DNA of 28,367 nt from assembly GCA_001586965.3 (NCBI GenBank), contig LUCW03000209.1, forward strand, positions 1 through 28,367, read 5' to 3'. Below the pieces are notes generated by a model, which worked only from the letters and a program-made list of their open reading frames with translations, was not told where the DNA came from and did no database searches. Positions 16,281 to 25,199 of the stretch are shown one piece after another. Positions within the stretch are counted from its first letter, which is position 1. Each line of letters opens with the position of its first letter. Position numbers and translations under genes: made by a program. This DNA is from Sphaeroforma sirkka (Eukaryota > Opisthokonta > Ichthyosporea > Ichthyophonida).

Positions 16281-17127
16281 TTCACTCAGTGGTACCTGCA
16301 GGACCGATGCAACAAACAATGGTGTGTTTCCAAGGCGTCTTCTTAATAGAATAAGATCCCTGATACAAGAACGTGTCGGTTTCACGGTCGACAAAGATAG
16401 GTTCGTCTTGTGTCATATTAATTAAATCACGTATTTATGGGTCGGAGCTACGTAAGAGACAACAGAGCGTAATGGTAAACTTAGTAATATTAACATAATT
16501 TAACAACTGTGCGATAAGTTGCCAAGGTGGGTTAGCTCACGCATTATGCTTTGATAAGTCAAGTTGAAAGGCATCACCTTTAGGATGAGTCAACGACCTA
16601 TAATCAGAGTCGTGCCAGCGGCTCACCAACTGTGAATCAGGGTTCATGTCTTTTAAATATGTTAAAGACTTTTGATCACAGGCGACAGTGAAGTAACTTC
16701 CATATAAGTAGTCTTTAAACTGTCTTAGCGCAGCAACTATAGCAAGGAGCTCTTGTTTAACGGTAGGGTAATTCCGTTGACTATTATTATATTTCTTGCT
16801 AAAGAATTGTATGTAGCGTGGTTTACCATTTATCGTTTGGTATAGCACTCCACCTACCGCTCGGTCTGAAGCGTCGGTTGCTACTTGGAATGGGACGCCA
16901 TCCACAGGGTATTGCATGATGGGTGCGTCCATTACTTTACTTTTGACTAGCTTGAATGCATCATCACATTCTTTAGTCCAGAGCTTTCCCAAAGGTCCTT
17001 TGTTCAGCCGTAGGTGACTGAAAGGCTTTAAGTAATGAGAAAGATGAGGTACTGAATCCGAGAAGAAATTAACAAACCCACACACAGAGTTCACATCTCT
17101 TTCAGTAATCGATGTCGATAAATCCAA
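16281..17127 (-). pseudogene. Element C RNase H fused to a truncated Dam-like domain
   Basis: The 196-residue frame from 17127 begins with the RT connection (VNSVCGFVNFFS) and contains RNase H motifs VATDASDRAVGGVLYQ, RNYPTVKQELLAIV and CDQKSLTYL. After LVSRWHDSDYRSLTHPKGDAFQ it stops at a TGA (about 16537). Past the stop the same frame reads ANPPWQLI, then DTFLYQGSYSIKKTPWKHTIV, equal in order to WMNPPWEQI and TFLKYAKYACGKTPWGHTVV in A. The front half of the Dam-like module and the end of RNase H are missing, an in-frame deletion of roughly 75 residues. A second stop (TAA, near 16435) replaces the PWVPRAPW segment. Confidence 0.78.
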
Positions 17128-17229
17128 CAGTATTTGTTTCTTGCCAGGATCAATTTCTACCCCTGCTGCAGATATCTTGTTACTAAGTAAGTGTATAGTA
17201 TCTTTAGCAAAAGAACACTTGTCCTCGTT

Positions 17230-17936
17230 AATATTAAGTTTGGCATAGTTTAGTCGTTTTTAAACTTCCTTAACGAGTTCAGCATGCTCATGTGCTGTCT
17301 TTGTAAAGATAACTATATCATCTAAACATACTGATATGTTATCCGACAGGTCCACAAATAGTTTCATCATAACTTGTTGGAAGAAAGAAGGTAACATGTG
17401 TAAGCCTTCAGGTGCACCTTTAAACTGGTACTTCTTACCTTGCCAAGTAAAGGAAAAGTATTTCCTATGAGGCTCATATATCTGTAGTTGATGGAATGCA
17501 GCTTTTAAGTCTATCTTGGAAAAGATAGTCGCACCCTCCATTTTGCGTAGTATCTCGCTTATCTTTGGCAAGGGAAAAACTATGTTGCGGAATTAGTTTG
17601 TTGATTGGCGACAGGTTTAGTACTACTCCTGTTTTACTAGACGTTCCATCAGATTTATATTGATCGACCGCTAAGAGAGCTAAGCTAACTGGATTGCATC
17701 ATAATTGATTTCAATTAGACCCTGTTTTAACCAATCTTCAATTTGAGTTTGACAACGTCTTTGTGTCTACAACTCACGTAGTTATGTGAAGGACACTTTA
17801 ACTTAGAGAAGTCAACGTTTGTTAAGTCAAGCTTAACGTATCCGTTAGAGAATTTAAACATACACCAGTCAGATATTGCAATCTTTCTGTTTTGTATAAT
17901 TATGTCCATAATTATATCGGTAAAGTGCGGAATCAT
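17230..17936 (-). pseudogene. Element C reverse transcriptase
   Basis: RT motifs are spread over broken frames: a VVLNLSPINKLIP-type motif near 17625-17590, then the 103-residue open piece 17571-17260 with ATIFSKIDLKAAFHQLQI (first catalytic aspartate), KGAPEGLHMLP and SVCLDDIVIF. The YxDD box reads CLDD, so the usual Tyr is Cys. Stops and shifts occur at about 17727-17575 and at 17258. The N-terminal piece 17936-17727 precedes the known fingers region. It would copy element RNA into DNA; this copy is probably inactive. Confidence 0.85.
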
Positions 17937-17945
17937 ATCCTTTGC

Positions 17946-18395
17946 TTAACCTTCCGGAGGTTTAGGTATCTTTAACATGTTATCATCTGACTGATCTTTA
18001 TTTGAGTCTAGCCCATTAGGCAGACCAGTGAGAGCTATACCTAAACTGAGAAAACCAGTCATACCTATAATTAAATCGTATTTCTGAGACATGTCAGTAA
18101 CGATTAGGCGAGTCTTTACTTCTCTTCCATCTGACAACATTATATGTGCATAGTCAGTGGCTTCTTTGCAAGAGGTAACTATGCCATTTTCCAAGATTAA
18201 ATAAGTTGTTTCGTTATGGATAGCCATATCTGTAGCGAAAGCTACTCGGCGTGAGACAGCAGAGGCTTCAGCCCCTGGATCAAAAAGTGATATAGCTTTT
18301 TCTCCATTTACATAAACGGTTTGAAATATACATTCATCTCCTTTGGTATAGATTTTATTGAACTTTTTCTCGTAACCTTGCTCTAGTTCACACAT
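17946..18395 (-). CDS. Element C retropepsin-like protease
   Basis: A 149-residue frame with the aspartic protease pattern: SLFDPGAEASAV, where D-P-G-A replaces the usual D-T/S-G-A, then a conserved strand (TTYLILENGIVTS), and LIVTDMSQKYDLIIGMTGF, the hydrophobic-hydrophobic-G motif. It follows the gag zinc knuckles in another frame and precedes RT by about 10 bases. The proline in the active-site triad is odd; I cannot tell whether it is a family trait or decay. Confidence 0.75.
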   Translation of the reverse strand: MCELEQGYEKKFNKIYTKGDECIFQTVYVNGEKAISLFDPGAEASAVSRRVAFATDMAIHNETTYLILENGIVTSCKEATDYAHIMLSDGREVKTRLIVTDMSQKYDLIIGMTGFLSLGIALTGLPNGLDSNKDQSDDNMLKIPKPPEG

Positions 18396-18409
18396 ATAGA
18401 ACTGTCAGT

Positions 18410-19763
18410 GCTTAACTTGGACGTCCGGCATGTTCTTGCAATCATCTTTGTGCCAACCGTTAGTACTTTTGCAAGTAGTACACTCTTTCATATAGTGTCC
18501 AAAGTTTGGCTTGCCTGGTGCACACTTGACAGAGTCGTGTTTACCATTCCACTTGCCATCACGTTTAGTGAGGTTGTAACCACACTTCTTGCAAGGTGCT
18601 CCCTCCTTCCTTTCACCCTTTGGTTCAGTAGAAGTAGAGCCTTTATCGCCTCCGGCAGTAGGGCAAGTTTTCTTAATATAATACGCGTAGTGTTATTCTC
18701 TATCGCGGTACGCTCAGCGGGCTGGGTAAAGCTCGAGGTACTAAGCACTCTAGTAGATGAGTTGGTATGCTTTTGAACTATCTTCTCAAAGACAGACCAA
18801 GGCATAGATCACAAATCACCATAGGCGATAATATCGTCATTGACCTTTTTAACAGTGTCTCCAATGTACTCTCATTAGTAGAGAAATCGACCTCAGTCTT
18901 CGCGTTACCTAGCTGCTTTATAAAGCTTGGTTCGAAGCGTTCACGAGGTTCACGCTCAGTGCTACGGGCTGCTAGTGCCAAGATGGAGTCTATCTCCTTT
19001 CTCTTGTTATCGATTAGATAGCGAATGTTTTCCGCTTTCTTATCGTCAAGGTCAGAGTCATTCAATAGACGGTCCTCAAGGACTTGCATACCAGAACATA
19101 ATAGCCTGAGACGTTGTTGTCTGGTTCTCACTTCCTCGTCTTCAGAGCTAGAGTGGGTACTCTTTAGTGATGTACTGGTATAACGATTACCAAAGTCGCG
19201 ATTACCAGGGTTAGATGGTAAATAAGAATCGATGTTATGAAAGTGGTAAACCTCATCGATCTCCATACGATCATAGCCTCTGACAGAGTTAGGCTTGTCG
19301 AGAGGGTGGTCGATTGTAGCTTCCGAGCTATACAGGTTAAATTTTGAGGTTTTAACCACTTCAGCAGCGGTAACTGGCTCAGTGATAACCCTTTTGGCTG
19401 GTAAACCAGTGGGCCTCAGGTTCGAACCCCGGCTCGTAACAAATTTATTTATTTCGGTATAGGAAGAATATCGGCGATGTGGGATAAGATTGAAGGGTCA
19501 GAAACTGCTGTAGCGGCTAGCTCCTTTAGACGATCATCTTTGAGATTCAAATGACGTCGAGATTGAGAAGATCCAACCACTCGTTGTCGAGTTATGGCGT
19601 CCCCAACATTTGCGTCTTCCGCCCCAACATTCGGTGGCGAGACATTCAGTGGCGAGGCATGCAATGGAATTTCACGAAATGGAACGCCGCCATCTTTGTT
19701 AATAGGTGGATTAGGCTGACTTTTAGTAGTAATTAACCGTCGCTCTCGAGACGATTCCTCCAC
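18410..19763 (-). pseudogene. Element C gag with two zinc knuckles
   Basis: Gag occurs in three frames. 19763-19449 (104 residues, charged N-terminus, ending ADILPIPK) is followed by 19359-18778 (193 residues, S/E/R-rich helices, RQQRLRLLCSGMQVLEDRL, NRRKEIDSILALAARS-like). Past 18700 the minus strand reads two Cys/His clusters, CKKCGYNLTKRDGKW...HDSVKC and CTTC-X5-H-X4-C, near 18600-18420, in a different frame from the 18778 piece. These are gag nucleocapsid RNA-binding knuckles. Identity rests on the knuckles, position between LTR and protease, and length; capsid homology is not visible to me. Confidence 0.65.
19368..19440 (+). other. tRNA-like segment (Pol III A and B boxes)
   Basis: 73 bases with TGGCTCAGTGA (A box, 19375-19385) and GGTTCGAACCC (B box, 19419-19429), 44 bases apart as in a real tRNA. 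An anticodon-arm-like CTGG...CCAG with GGT (Thr) in the loop is visible. The acceptor and D stems do not pair, so it is not a functional tRNA; it may be a SINE-like or pseudogene insert in gag, with T-rich sequence (TTTATTTATTT) after it. It sits at the join of the two gag frames of C. Chance similarity remains possible. Confidence 0.4.
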
Positions 19764-19832
19764 TTGTTCAGAAGATATAGCCTTTCCAATATCTGACTTT
19801 TCGCGGTCAGATGGCGAGCTGATGCCCTGGGC

Positions 19833-20305
19833 TGTTTAAGTCAGTTAGGATTTAGCAGTGGTAGCTTGTGTAAGAATGATCGGGACTGCCTATTGGTAAG
19901 AGCCTTAATATCCTCGATCAATCAGGACGTACTTCTAGCTGTTCTTTATTGAATAATTTTCACTAGAAGTACGAAGTGTTCATGACCACATGTCTAATTT
20001 GTAGATAGACATAAGAACGCAAGTCAAGTTAATACATTAGCTAACTGAAGAAAAGTTATATAAAAAAAAGACTTATTGGATTTTGGAGATTGGCGGGAAG
20101 ACCAAAAGCTGTAAATAGTAGTTCAGAGATTATAAAATTTAGTTTATAATTTCCTATATCTACTATGGTCTCGAAGTGAATTTAGAACACTTTGGAAATA
20201 TTGGTAAAAGAACTTGTATTGAATTATTTAAAATACAAATAAATACCAATCTGTTATCTCATTTGATCTTGATATTTTAGACTGACTGGAGGCCGTATTT
20301 CTACA
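19833..20305 (-). repeat. 5' LTR of element C
   Basis: 473 bases with TG at 19833 and CTACA at 20305, next to GCGA. It shares about 200 bases with the truncated 3' LTR and nearly all of its length with the solo LTR. Relative to them it lacks about 80 bases after the first TGTT, and a 53-base segment. No tRNA-type primer-binding site (TGG) follows at the inner edge. Confidence 0.88.
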
Positions 20306-20937
20306 GCGAGACCCTGTTGACCTCAGTATACAAGAATCACATGACCAAATCACATCTGTGTCACTACTAACAAAGGCAGCCATGGACGTTTCTGGGGCGC
20401 ACTCAAAAACCTCACAAGCTTCACTTCCACGGGTTCTCATGACACCACACTCCAGGCCCTGGACGAGATCCGTCAACACTTGCTGGACGTCGGTGAAAAC
20501 ATTCCTGACAAATACCTAATCTGTGCGTTTTCATACAGCTTCGATGATAATTACTAATTACTCCGTGCTTAGATATACAACAATGACATTGACGAACTCA
20601 CTATCAATGAGATCTACCAGAAGGTGCTCAAGTTTACCGGTGACAATCAACTCGACTCGTCACTGCCACCATCCGGTCTAATAGCCGTTGCACCCATCAT
20701 TGACAGTATTACTCGATCTTCAACTACGAGCAACGGCACCCAACATGGCTCCAACCAAAAGAAGGCATGTCCCCATCGCCCACTATGTGACACACCAGAC
20801 CAGAGCATTTTTGGATGTCCTGATTCCATATGTCAACGATGCGGTTTTTCCACTCATAAAAGGAATAAGTGTCCTGTCGATCGTTCTACACGCTCGTGCG
20901 CAAATAAAAAACCACACCGACACTGCCTGCATGAGTA
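20306..20937 (+). pseudogene. Copia element D1: gag with zinc knuckle
   Basis: Gag resumes at the GCGA duplication (ETLLTSVYKNH). After stops near 20370 and a shift it reads LQALDEIRQHLLDVGENIPDKYLICAFSYSFDDNY, matching LEAIRHNLLDVGEAVPGKYIICALLYSLDDNY in D2. Then come LTINEIYQKVLKFTGDNQ and, after 20770, CPHRPLC and a CCHC knuckle CQRCGFSTHKRNKC (C-X2-C-X4-H-X4-C). Two internal stops (TAA and TAG) lie near 20555-20572. This is Ty1/copia-type Gag (UBN2-like), which packages RNA. Confidence 0.85.
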
Positions 20938-21540
20938 AGTAAAACCACGGGGTCCCTCGTGGCCAGACCAGCACTATCAAATACTCGAAATAAAGCAAGT
21001 CCTCTTACTTTAACCGCTCACTATCGTATAGAACATGCAGTTTACAAAGATGGACCCATATTCACTTCATATCTCGCCACTTCCCTTATAGGCTCTGGCG
21101 CAATGATATACATCCTTAACACTACAAAAGACGTCACACACTAGAATCGAAAATTCACCATAGAGTTCCCGGACAAATCCCAAGTGACATTAACACAGCG
21201 TGGCCTCCTGCCAGGATTAGGACAAGTACTCATCATGCCCCAAGCTTCGCAAAATATATTATCCGTCCACTTACTAAAAAACCATGGATTCGGAATCAGC
21301 TTCCCCGCCCAAGCAAATGCCTCCTCTCCCACTGAGTGCCACGTTGCGCGCCCCACAGGTACCATCCATATCATACCTGACACCAAAGGCCAGTACAAAC
21401 TTTTTGGCCTCAATAACACTACACTGGCAGGCTGGCACAGTAGACTGGGTCACACCCACCCACGCATAGCCAAGCCAATCCTCGCGCAAAACAAGATTGA
21501 TGTGTGCGTAAAACAAAAGTTCAAGCACAGACGATTGGAT
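20938..21540 (+). pseudogene. Copia element D1: protease remnant and gag-pre-integrase domain
   Basis: The minimal protease motif is SGAMIY near 21090 (DSGA in functional copies), in a TSLIGSGAMI context. The next 130-residue frame (21184-21576) reads VTLTQRGLLPGLGQVLIMPQ, ASQNILSVHLLKNHGFGI and GWHSRLGHTHPRIAKPIL, the gag-pre-integrase domain that ends in a zinc-binding HxxxxH of copia pol. It aligns with D2's VTLHQRGFIPSLGTVLIMP and KLGHIHPRIIKSTL. Similarity to D2 ceases after KQKFK near 21530, and the following bases encode a different fragment. Integrase and RT are missing. Confidence 0.8.
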
Positions 21541-21770
21541 GCTCCACCCCGATCTCTTTCAATAGCATGTTGTTGATCCATTCGGGAAAGCAGACATCGA
21601 TTTATTTGCTTGTGCGAATAATGCACAGGTTGCCAATTATTGCAGCCTTGAGGAGGGCACACCCCTATAGGATACCCACGCCCAGTCGTGTAAACAGGAT
21701 AACGTTCATCTCTATGGGAACGTACCGTTCATCACGAAAGACTGAACAACAACCCTAAACCGATCCGACT
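21533..21770 (+). pseudogene. Fragment E: isolated Dam-like domain
   Basis: Read on the plus strand from 21533: DWMLHPDLFQ, stop, then DPFGKADIDLFACANNAQVANYCS. This fits the front half of the Dam-like module (L..p..F....FG...IDvFA...NAQ...Y), as in A (LFPSYFEQAQQHFGPNDIDVFADPTNAQLPRF). The part with NPPW is not seen, and a further stop occurs at about 21668. It abuts D1 on the left and D2 on the right, and belongs to no intact element. A short, decayed remnant, so confidence is moderate. Confidence 0.5.
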
Positions 21771-22240
21771 TTTACATATTGTTGGAATGTTACGACGCGG
21801 TGTTGTAAAGTAAGGTATGGGTGTGTATGCATAACATGCTTTTTGATGAGACCATTGGTTTATTCGACTAAGCCGTGGAGCGCAGCTGACGTGGTTAGCA
21901 CATAGGTAATTCGCACATGATGTGAGATACTGATTGCGTTGAATTCATGTGAAACAAACACTCCCCCACTGTCACACTTGAGCTGTTGGAGTTTGCTAAG
22001 GTAATCCTTGCCGATGTCAGTATAAGTTTATATACTGCCCCACGCGCCTCATCCTTGATCTTAGTGGGGTAGACGAAAGACATGTCAGAGGTAGCATCGA
22101 TGAACACACTTGATGCTGGACGTGTGATTGGCCATTGATGAGGACAGGCCAGTCTCAAGATTGACATGGAGTATGGTGTCTACAGCCAGCTTTGTGTCTG
22201 AATACTTTGTTTTCGTTCCAAGCCACATCGTGCCGACATC
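21771..22240 (-). pseudogene. Copia element D2: integrase core
   Basis: The minus strand from about 22240 reads CETCDVGTMWLGTK (zinc-binding CxxC), then SSVFIDATSDMSFVYPTKIKDEARGAVYKL, the copia integrase core start with its first catalytic aspartate. Below 21895 a shifted frame reads LHGLVE, stop, TNGLIKKHVMH, similar to the GVVER-type catalytic glutamate motif. The frame is 90 residues at most, and the second aspartate region (NSSSVTVGECLF) lacks the expected D-x-G. Decayed integrase of the same copia family as D1. Confidence 0.72.
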
Positions 22241-22800
22241 ACAAGTTTCACAGAAAATCAACTGATTGTATTAGTGTCAATATTATTCTGCTACAGTGTT
22301 GACTTGATAATGCGTGGATGAATATGGCCCAGTTTGTCATGTCATGTATCAACAGAGTCGGCAGTGAAGTTGTTGAAGCTGTACTGACCACCTTGTTCCG
22401 GAATGCGATGTAAAATTGTTATTCTTGAGGATATGGCATACTGTAGGCAAGTGATTGACGTTGCAGGAGCAGATTTGAGAGGATGTTTTGGGTAGCCTAA
22501 GGCATAATTAGGACTGTACCCAGGCTAGGTATAAAACCACGTTGGTGAAGTGTGACAACTTTACAATATAGTTACTGTGTTCAATATTGGGCACACAATC
22601 GTCGGTAATATCTCGTATATGTGTCATGGCATCTGAATCAATAAAAGATTTGGCTATAAGGGTGGTTTTGGTGGATCCTTCTTGATTATATGTAGCTTGT
22701 ACTTGATAGTGGGCTTCCGGCAGTATGATACCGAATTTATTCGATAAGGGGTCGTCAGTACCTGTACTACCATTGTGGATCCCGTAATCTCAGTTTTTCA
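22241..22800 (-). pseudogene. Copia element D2: protease and gag-pre-integrase
   Basis: The protease active site is FIDSDAMTHI near 22645 (DSGA-T-H pattern, with D for G). After a shift comes VTLHQRGFIPSLGTVLIMP near 22560-22500, matching D1, and, further down, KLGHIHPRIIK (gag-pre-integrase LGH motif) near 22330. Stops are frequent. The order agrees with D1, on the opposite strand. Confidence 0.72.
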
Positions 22801-23427
22801 GGCATGCTACAGCGTTGTGGCCATCACGATTGCATCGGTTGCCTTGGTCGGATGAGCTATATTTGCAACCGATAGAAATTCGTCAGAAGTAGATACTATG
22901 ACCGACGAGCTTACAGACAGGGCACGGGCGCTGATGTGGCGTATAATTGCTGATAGTGCGAGCGGTGAGACCAATAGGGTTGGCCGTTAAATCGATTTGG
23001 CTGTTGTCGCCAACAAATTTAAGAGTTTGACTATAGACATCATCGATCGTCATAGTATCGATATTCTTGCCAATGGCATCGGTACAAAGTAACTTATAAT
23101 TGTCGTCAAGGCTGTATAGCAATGCACAAATAATGTACTTGCCGGGGACTGCTTCACCAACATCCAATAGGTTGTGTCGGATTGCCTCCAAGGACTTCAT
23201 TGTCTGCTCCGTAGTACCGGTTGCGGTGAAGTTAGTGAGGCTTTACAGAGCGGACCAAAAACAAACATAACCGCCAGAGTTTGTAGTAGTACAGATGTGT
23301 TGGAAAACCTCATAGGGCGCTTCAGGGTGGTACCATTTGTAGGCAATATTCACTAAGGGCTCCGCAACAGAGTCAATCATAATACGACGACACTTGCCAT
23401 CGGCTGCCATATCAATCGCGCTACCGA
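22801..23427 (-). pseudogene. Copia element D2: gag, cut by the A2 insertion
   Basis: Two frames: 23427-23243 (IDMAADGKCRRIMIDSVAEPLVNI) and 23200-22883 (LLDVGEAVPGKYIICALLYSLDDNYKLLC, VYSQTLKFVGDNS). Downstream is CPVCKLVGH and, past a shift near 22880, CNRDGHNAVAC (C-X4-H-X4-C). The first cysteine of the CCHC knuckle is a Gly here. The N-terminus is truncated at 23427 by the A2 LTR. This is the counterpart of D1 gag with better preserved frames. Confidence 0.82.
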
Positions 23428-23675
23428 TGTAGTAAGTATACGCGAGATAACTGTATCTCAACGTTCTCCCTCCTCAGGGGAGGGGACGTTGTTCATTTAT
23501 TAGTAATTATAAACAGTAATCCTAAAATGACTGACTCTTAAATGAGTCATTAGTCATGTGCTGTAAAACCAGCAAAACCCTAAAACCCAGTTTATCAGAT
23601 TATTCTGATAAACTGTAAAACTTGTAATAAACCTAAAATAATCAAATAAATATAAGTACTTGTATTCTGACCACA
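23428..23675 (-). repeat. 3' LTR of A2
   Basis: 248 bases, TG...CA. Almost identical to the 5' LTR of A1 (9484-9731), differing in the G-run near 23480, and more different from the left LTR of A1. It carries the same hairpins and ATGAGTCAT site. Confidence 0.93.
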
Positions 23676-23676
23676 A

Positions 23677-23687
23677 CCCCCCCCCCC
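23677..23687 (-). other. Polypurine (poly-G) tract of A2
   Basis: Eleven Cs on the plus strand (11 Gs on the coding strand), one base from the LTR end. The length differs from A1 (8), typical for homopolymers. Confidence 0.65.
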
Positions 23688-23754
23688 AAACTGAAGCACT
23701 GAACAAAGCAGTGTGCCAGTTTCAGAGATGATAAGAATAGCATAGTACCTTATG

Positions 23755-23915
23755 TGCTGGCATTATCCTCGAGAGCTAGAGCATTGTGCTGGCATTTATC
23801 CTCGAGAGCTAGAGCATTGTGCTGGCATTTATCCTCGAGAGCTAGAGCATTGTGCTGACATTTATCCTCAGAGAGCTAGAGCATTGTGCTGGCATTTTAC
23901 CTCAGAGAGCTAGAG
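23755..23915. repeat. 33-bp tandem array of A2
   Basis: Same array as 1597-1766 with about five units, more regular than in A1. Confidence 0.9.
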
Positions 23916-24109
23916 GACCCGATGTGTACGTCTCGAGCGACCCGTCGTGTTTGAATTCTTGAAGCTACTGTTCATCTGTGTCAGCATATAGGAGTTTGGC
24001 AAGTACAATATAAGACTGTATTTGTGTCGGAGAAAAACTGCCAGTGGCAGAAACCGTGCAAACCATTAACCCGCTGTTTCAAAACAATGCCCAAGGAGTT
24101 GTTTGATTG

Positions 24110-24450
24110 ATTTCGCTGTGTTATACTCCGAAGCAAGAGTGGCTCATTTAACCTCGCGAGCTTGAGCCGCTGACGATTTTCCCTCGCGAGCTCGAGTGCT
24201 AACCGTTTATTCTCGCGAGCTCGAGTGGCTGGTTTATACTCGGGAGCTAGAGTCGCTGCTTTTTTATACTCAAGAGCTCGAGTGGCTGGTTTATACTCGG
24301 GAGCTAGAGTTGCTGGTTTATACTCGGGAGCTAGAGTTGCTGGTTTATACTCGGGAGCTAGAGTCGCTGCTTTTTTATACTCAAGAGCTCGAGTGGCTGG
24401 TTTTTATACTCGGGAGCTAGAGTTGCTGGTTTATGCTCCAGAGCTTGAGC
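24110..24450. repeat. 27-bp tandem array of A2
   Basis: Same array as 1970-2360. The regular part holds about eight units against ten in A1, so copy number changes between copies. Core TATACTCGGGAGCTAGAG. Confidence 0.9.
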
Positions 24451-24488
24451 TCGATATCCGAGAACAAAGTTATATTGAAGATAAAGTA

Positions 24489-25195
24489 TTAGAACTGTGC
24501 ACGTTGGCGCTTACGTGTCCGTGTCTGCGAAGCTTTGTGGTAGGCCGCGATATCGTTGGCATCATCAAAAGCTTCTGCTGTTTCCCACGTTGGTTCGCCT
24601 TCTCGCCATCTCACCAGGTATTCTAATTTCCCCGTCTCATCATTCGTACGATGTGTGATAATATGGCGAAACTCAACCCCTCCTTCGGTCCATAAGTCTT
24701 CGTTAATTGGTGGGTCTGTGCGTCTATGCACTAAACGGAGGAGTTCCACCCGTACCGGTTTGGTCTTGAATTCTGGTGGGGCGGAACCATCCTTGTTCGC
24801 TAACTCGTAGCGTTGGCCGTGTCTAGCTTTGACTACATATGGTCCAAACAATGGCCGCATAGCCTTCGTTGTTCGGCCTTCTGATCGTACCATGACCACA
24901 TCTCCTTCGTCGAAATGTACCAAGTCGTGAGCATGCAGGCGGTCAAATGTCGTCGTAAGCTTGCCTGTATACTTCTTGGTAATGTGGTGGAGGGTCGGCA
25001 ATATAGTGTCCTGTAACTGGTCTAATCGTTGTGCCCAGGTGTCATTCGTCATCGGCTGAGAATCCGGTAACTCGTCCGTGAAATCGGCGAACGGAACATG
25101 GCGGCGGCCAAAGTACACGCTAAACGGTGCACTCTTATGGCGACGGGATATCCGAAGGTTCTGGTATAGCATCGTAAACGGAAGGCGTTCGTCCC
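24489..25195 (-). CDS. pol: A2 integrase C-terminus with chromodomain
   Basis: A 227-residue frame from MLYQNLRISRRHK to the stop. It holds the FGRRHVPFADFTDELP segment, the GPYVVKA barrel-like module and the intact chromodomain (FRHIITHR, EYLVRWREGEPTWE, AAYHKA). Unlike A1, no frameshift separates integrase from chromodomain. Upstream, a missing G in the run at 25201-25204 (three Gs where A1 has four) breaks the link to the core at 25200-25561. Confidence 0.9.
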
Positions 25196-25199
25196 ATCG

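Larger units (their letters stand above)
14265..20309 (-). mobile_element. Element C: Ty3/gypsy retrotransposon with GCGA target duplication
   Basis: A minus-strand element bounded by TG...CA LTR ends (14269 and 20305) and GCGA at 14265-14268 and 20306-20309. The gag of copia D1 is continuous across the site. Order on the minus strand: 5' LTR (20305-19833), gag, protease, RT, RNase H, partial Dam-like domain, integrase, 3' LTR fragment. The integrase holds a 595-bp solo LTR. The 3' end is deleted: the integrase tail, polypurine tract and over half of the 3' LTR are missing at 14527/14528. The pol is only distantly like A and B. Confidence 0.92.

Noticed and set aside
18408..18776. 122-residue plus-strand frame with hydrophobic stretches
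   Set aside because: Antisense to C gag including the zinc knuckles; hydrophobicity is a by-product of complementing charged codons.
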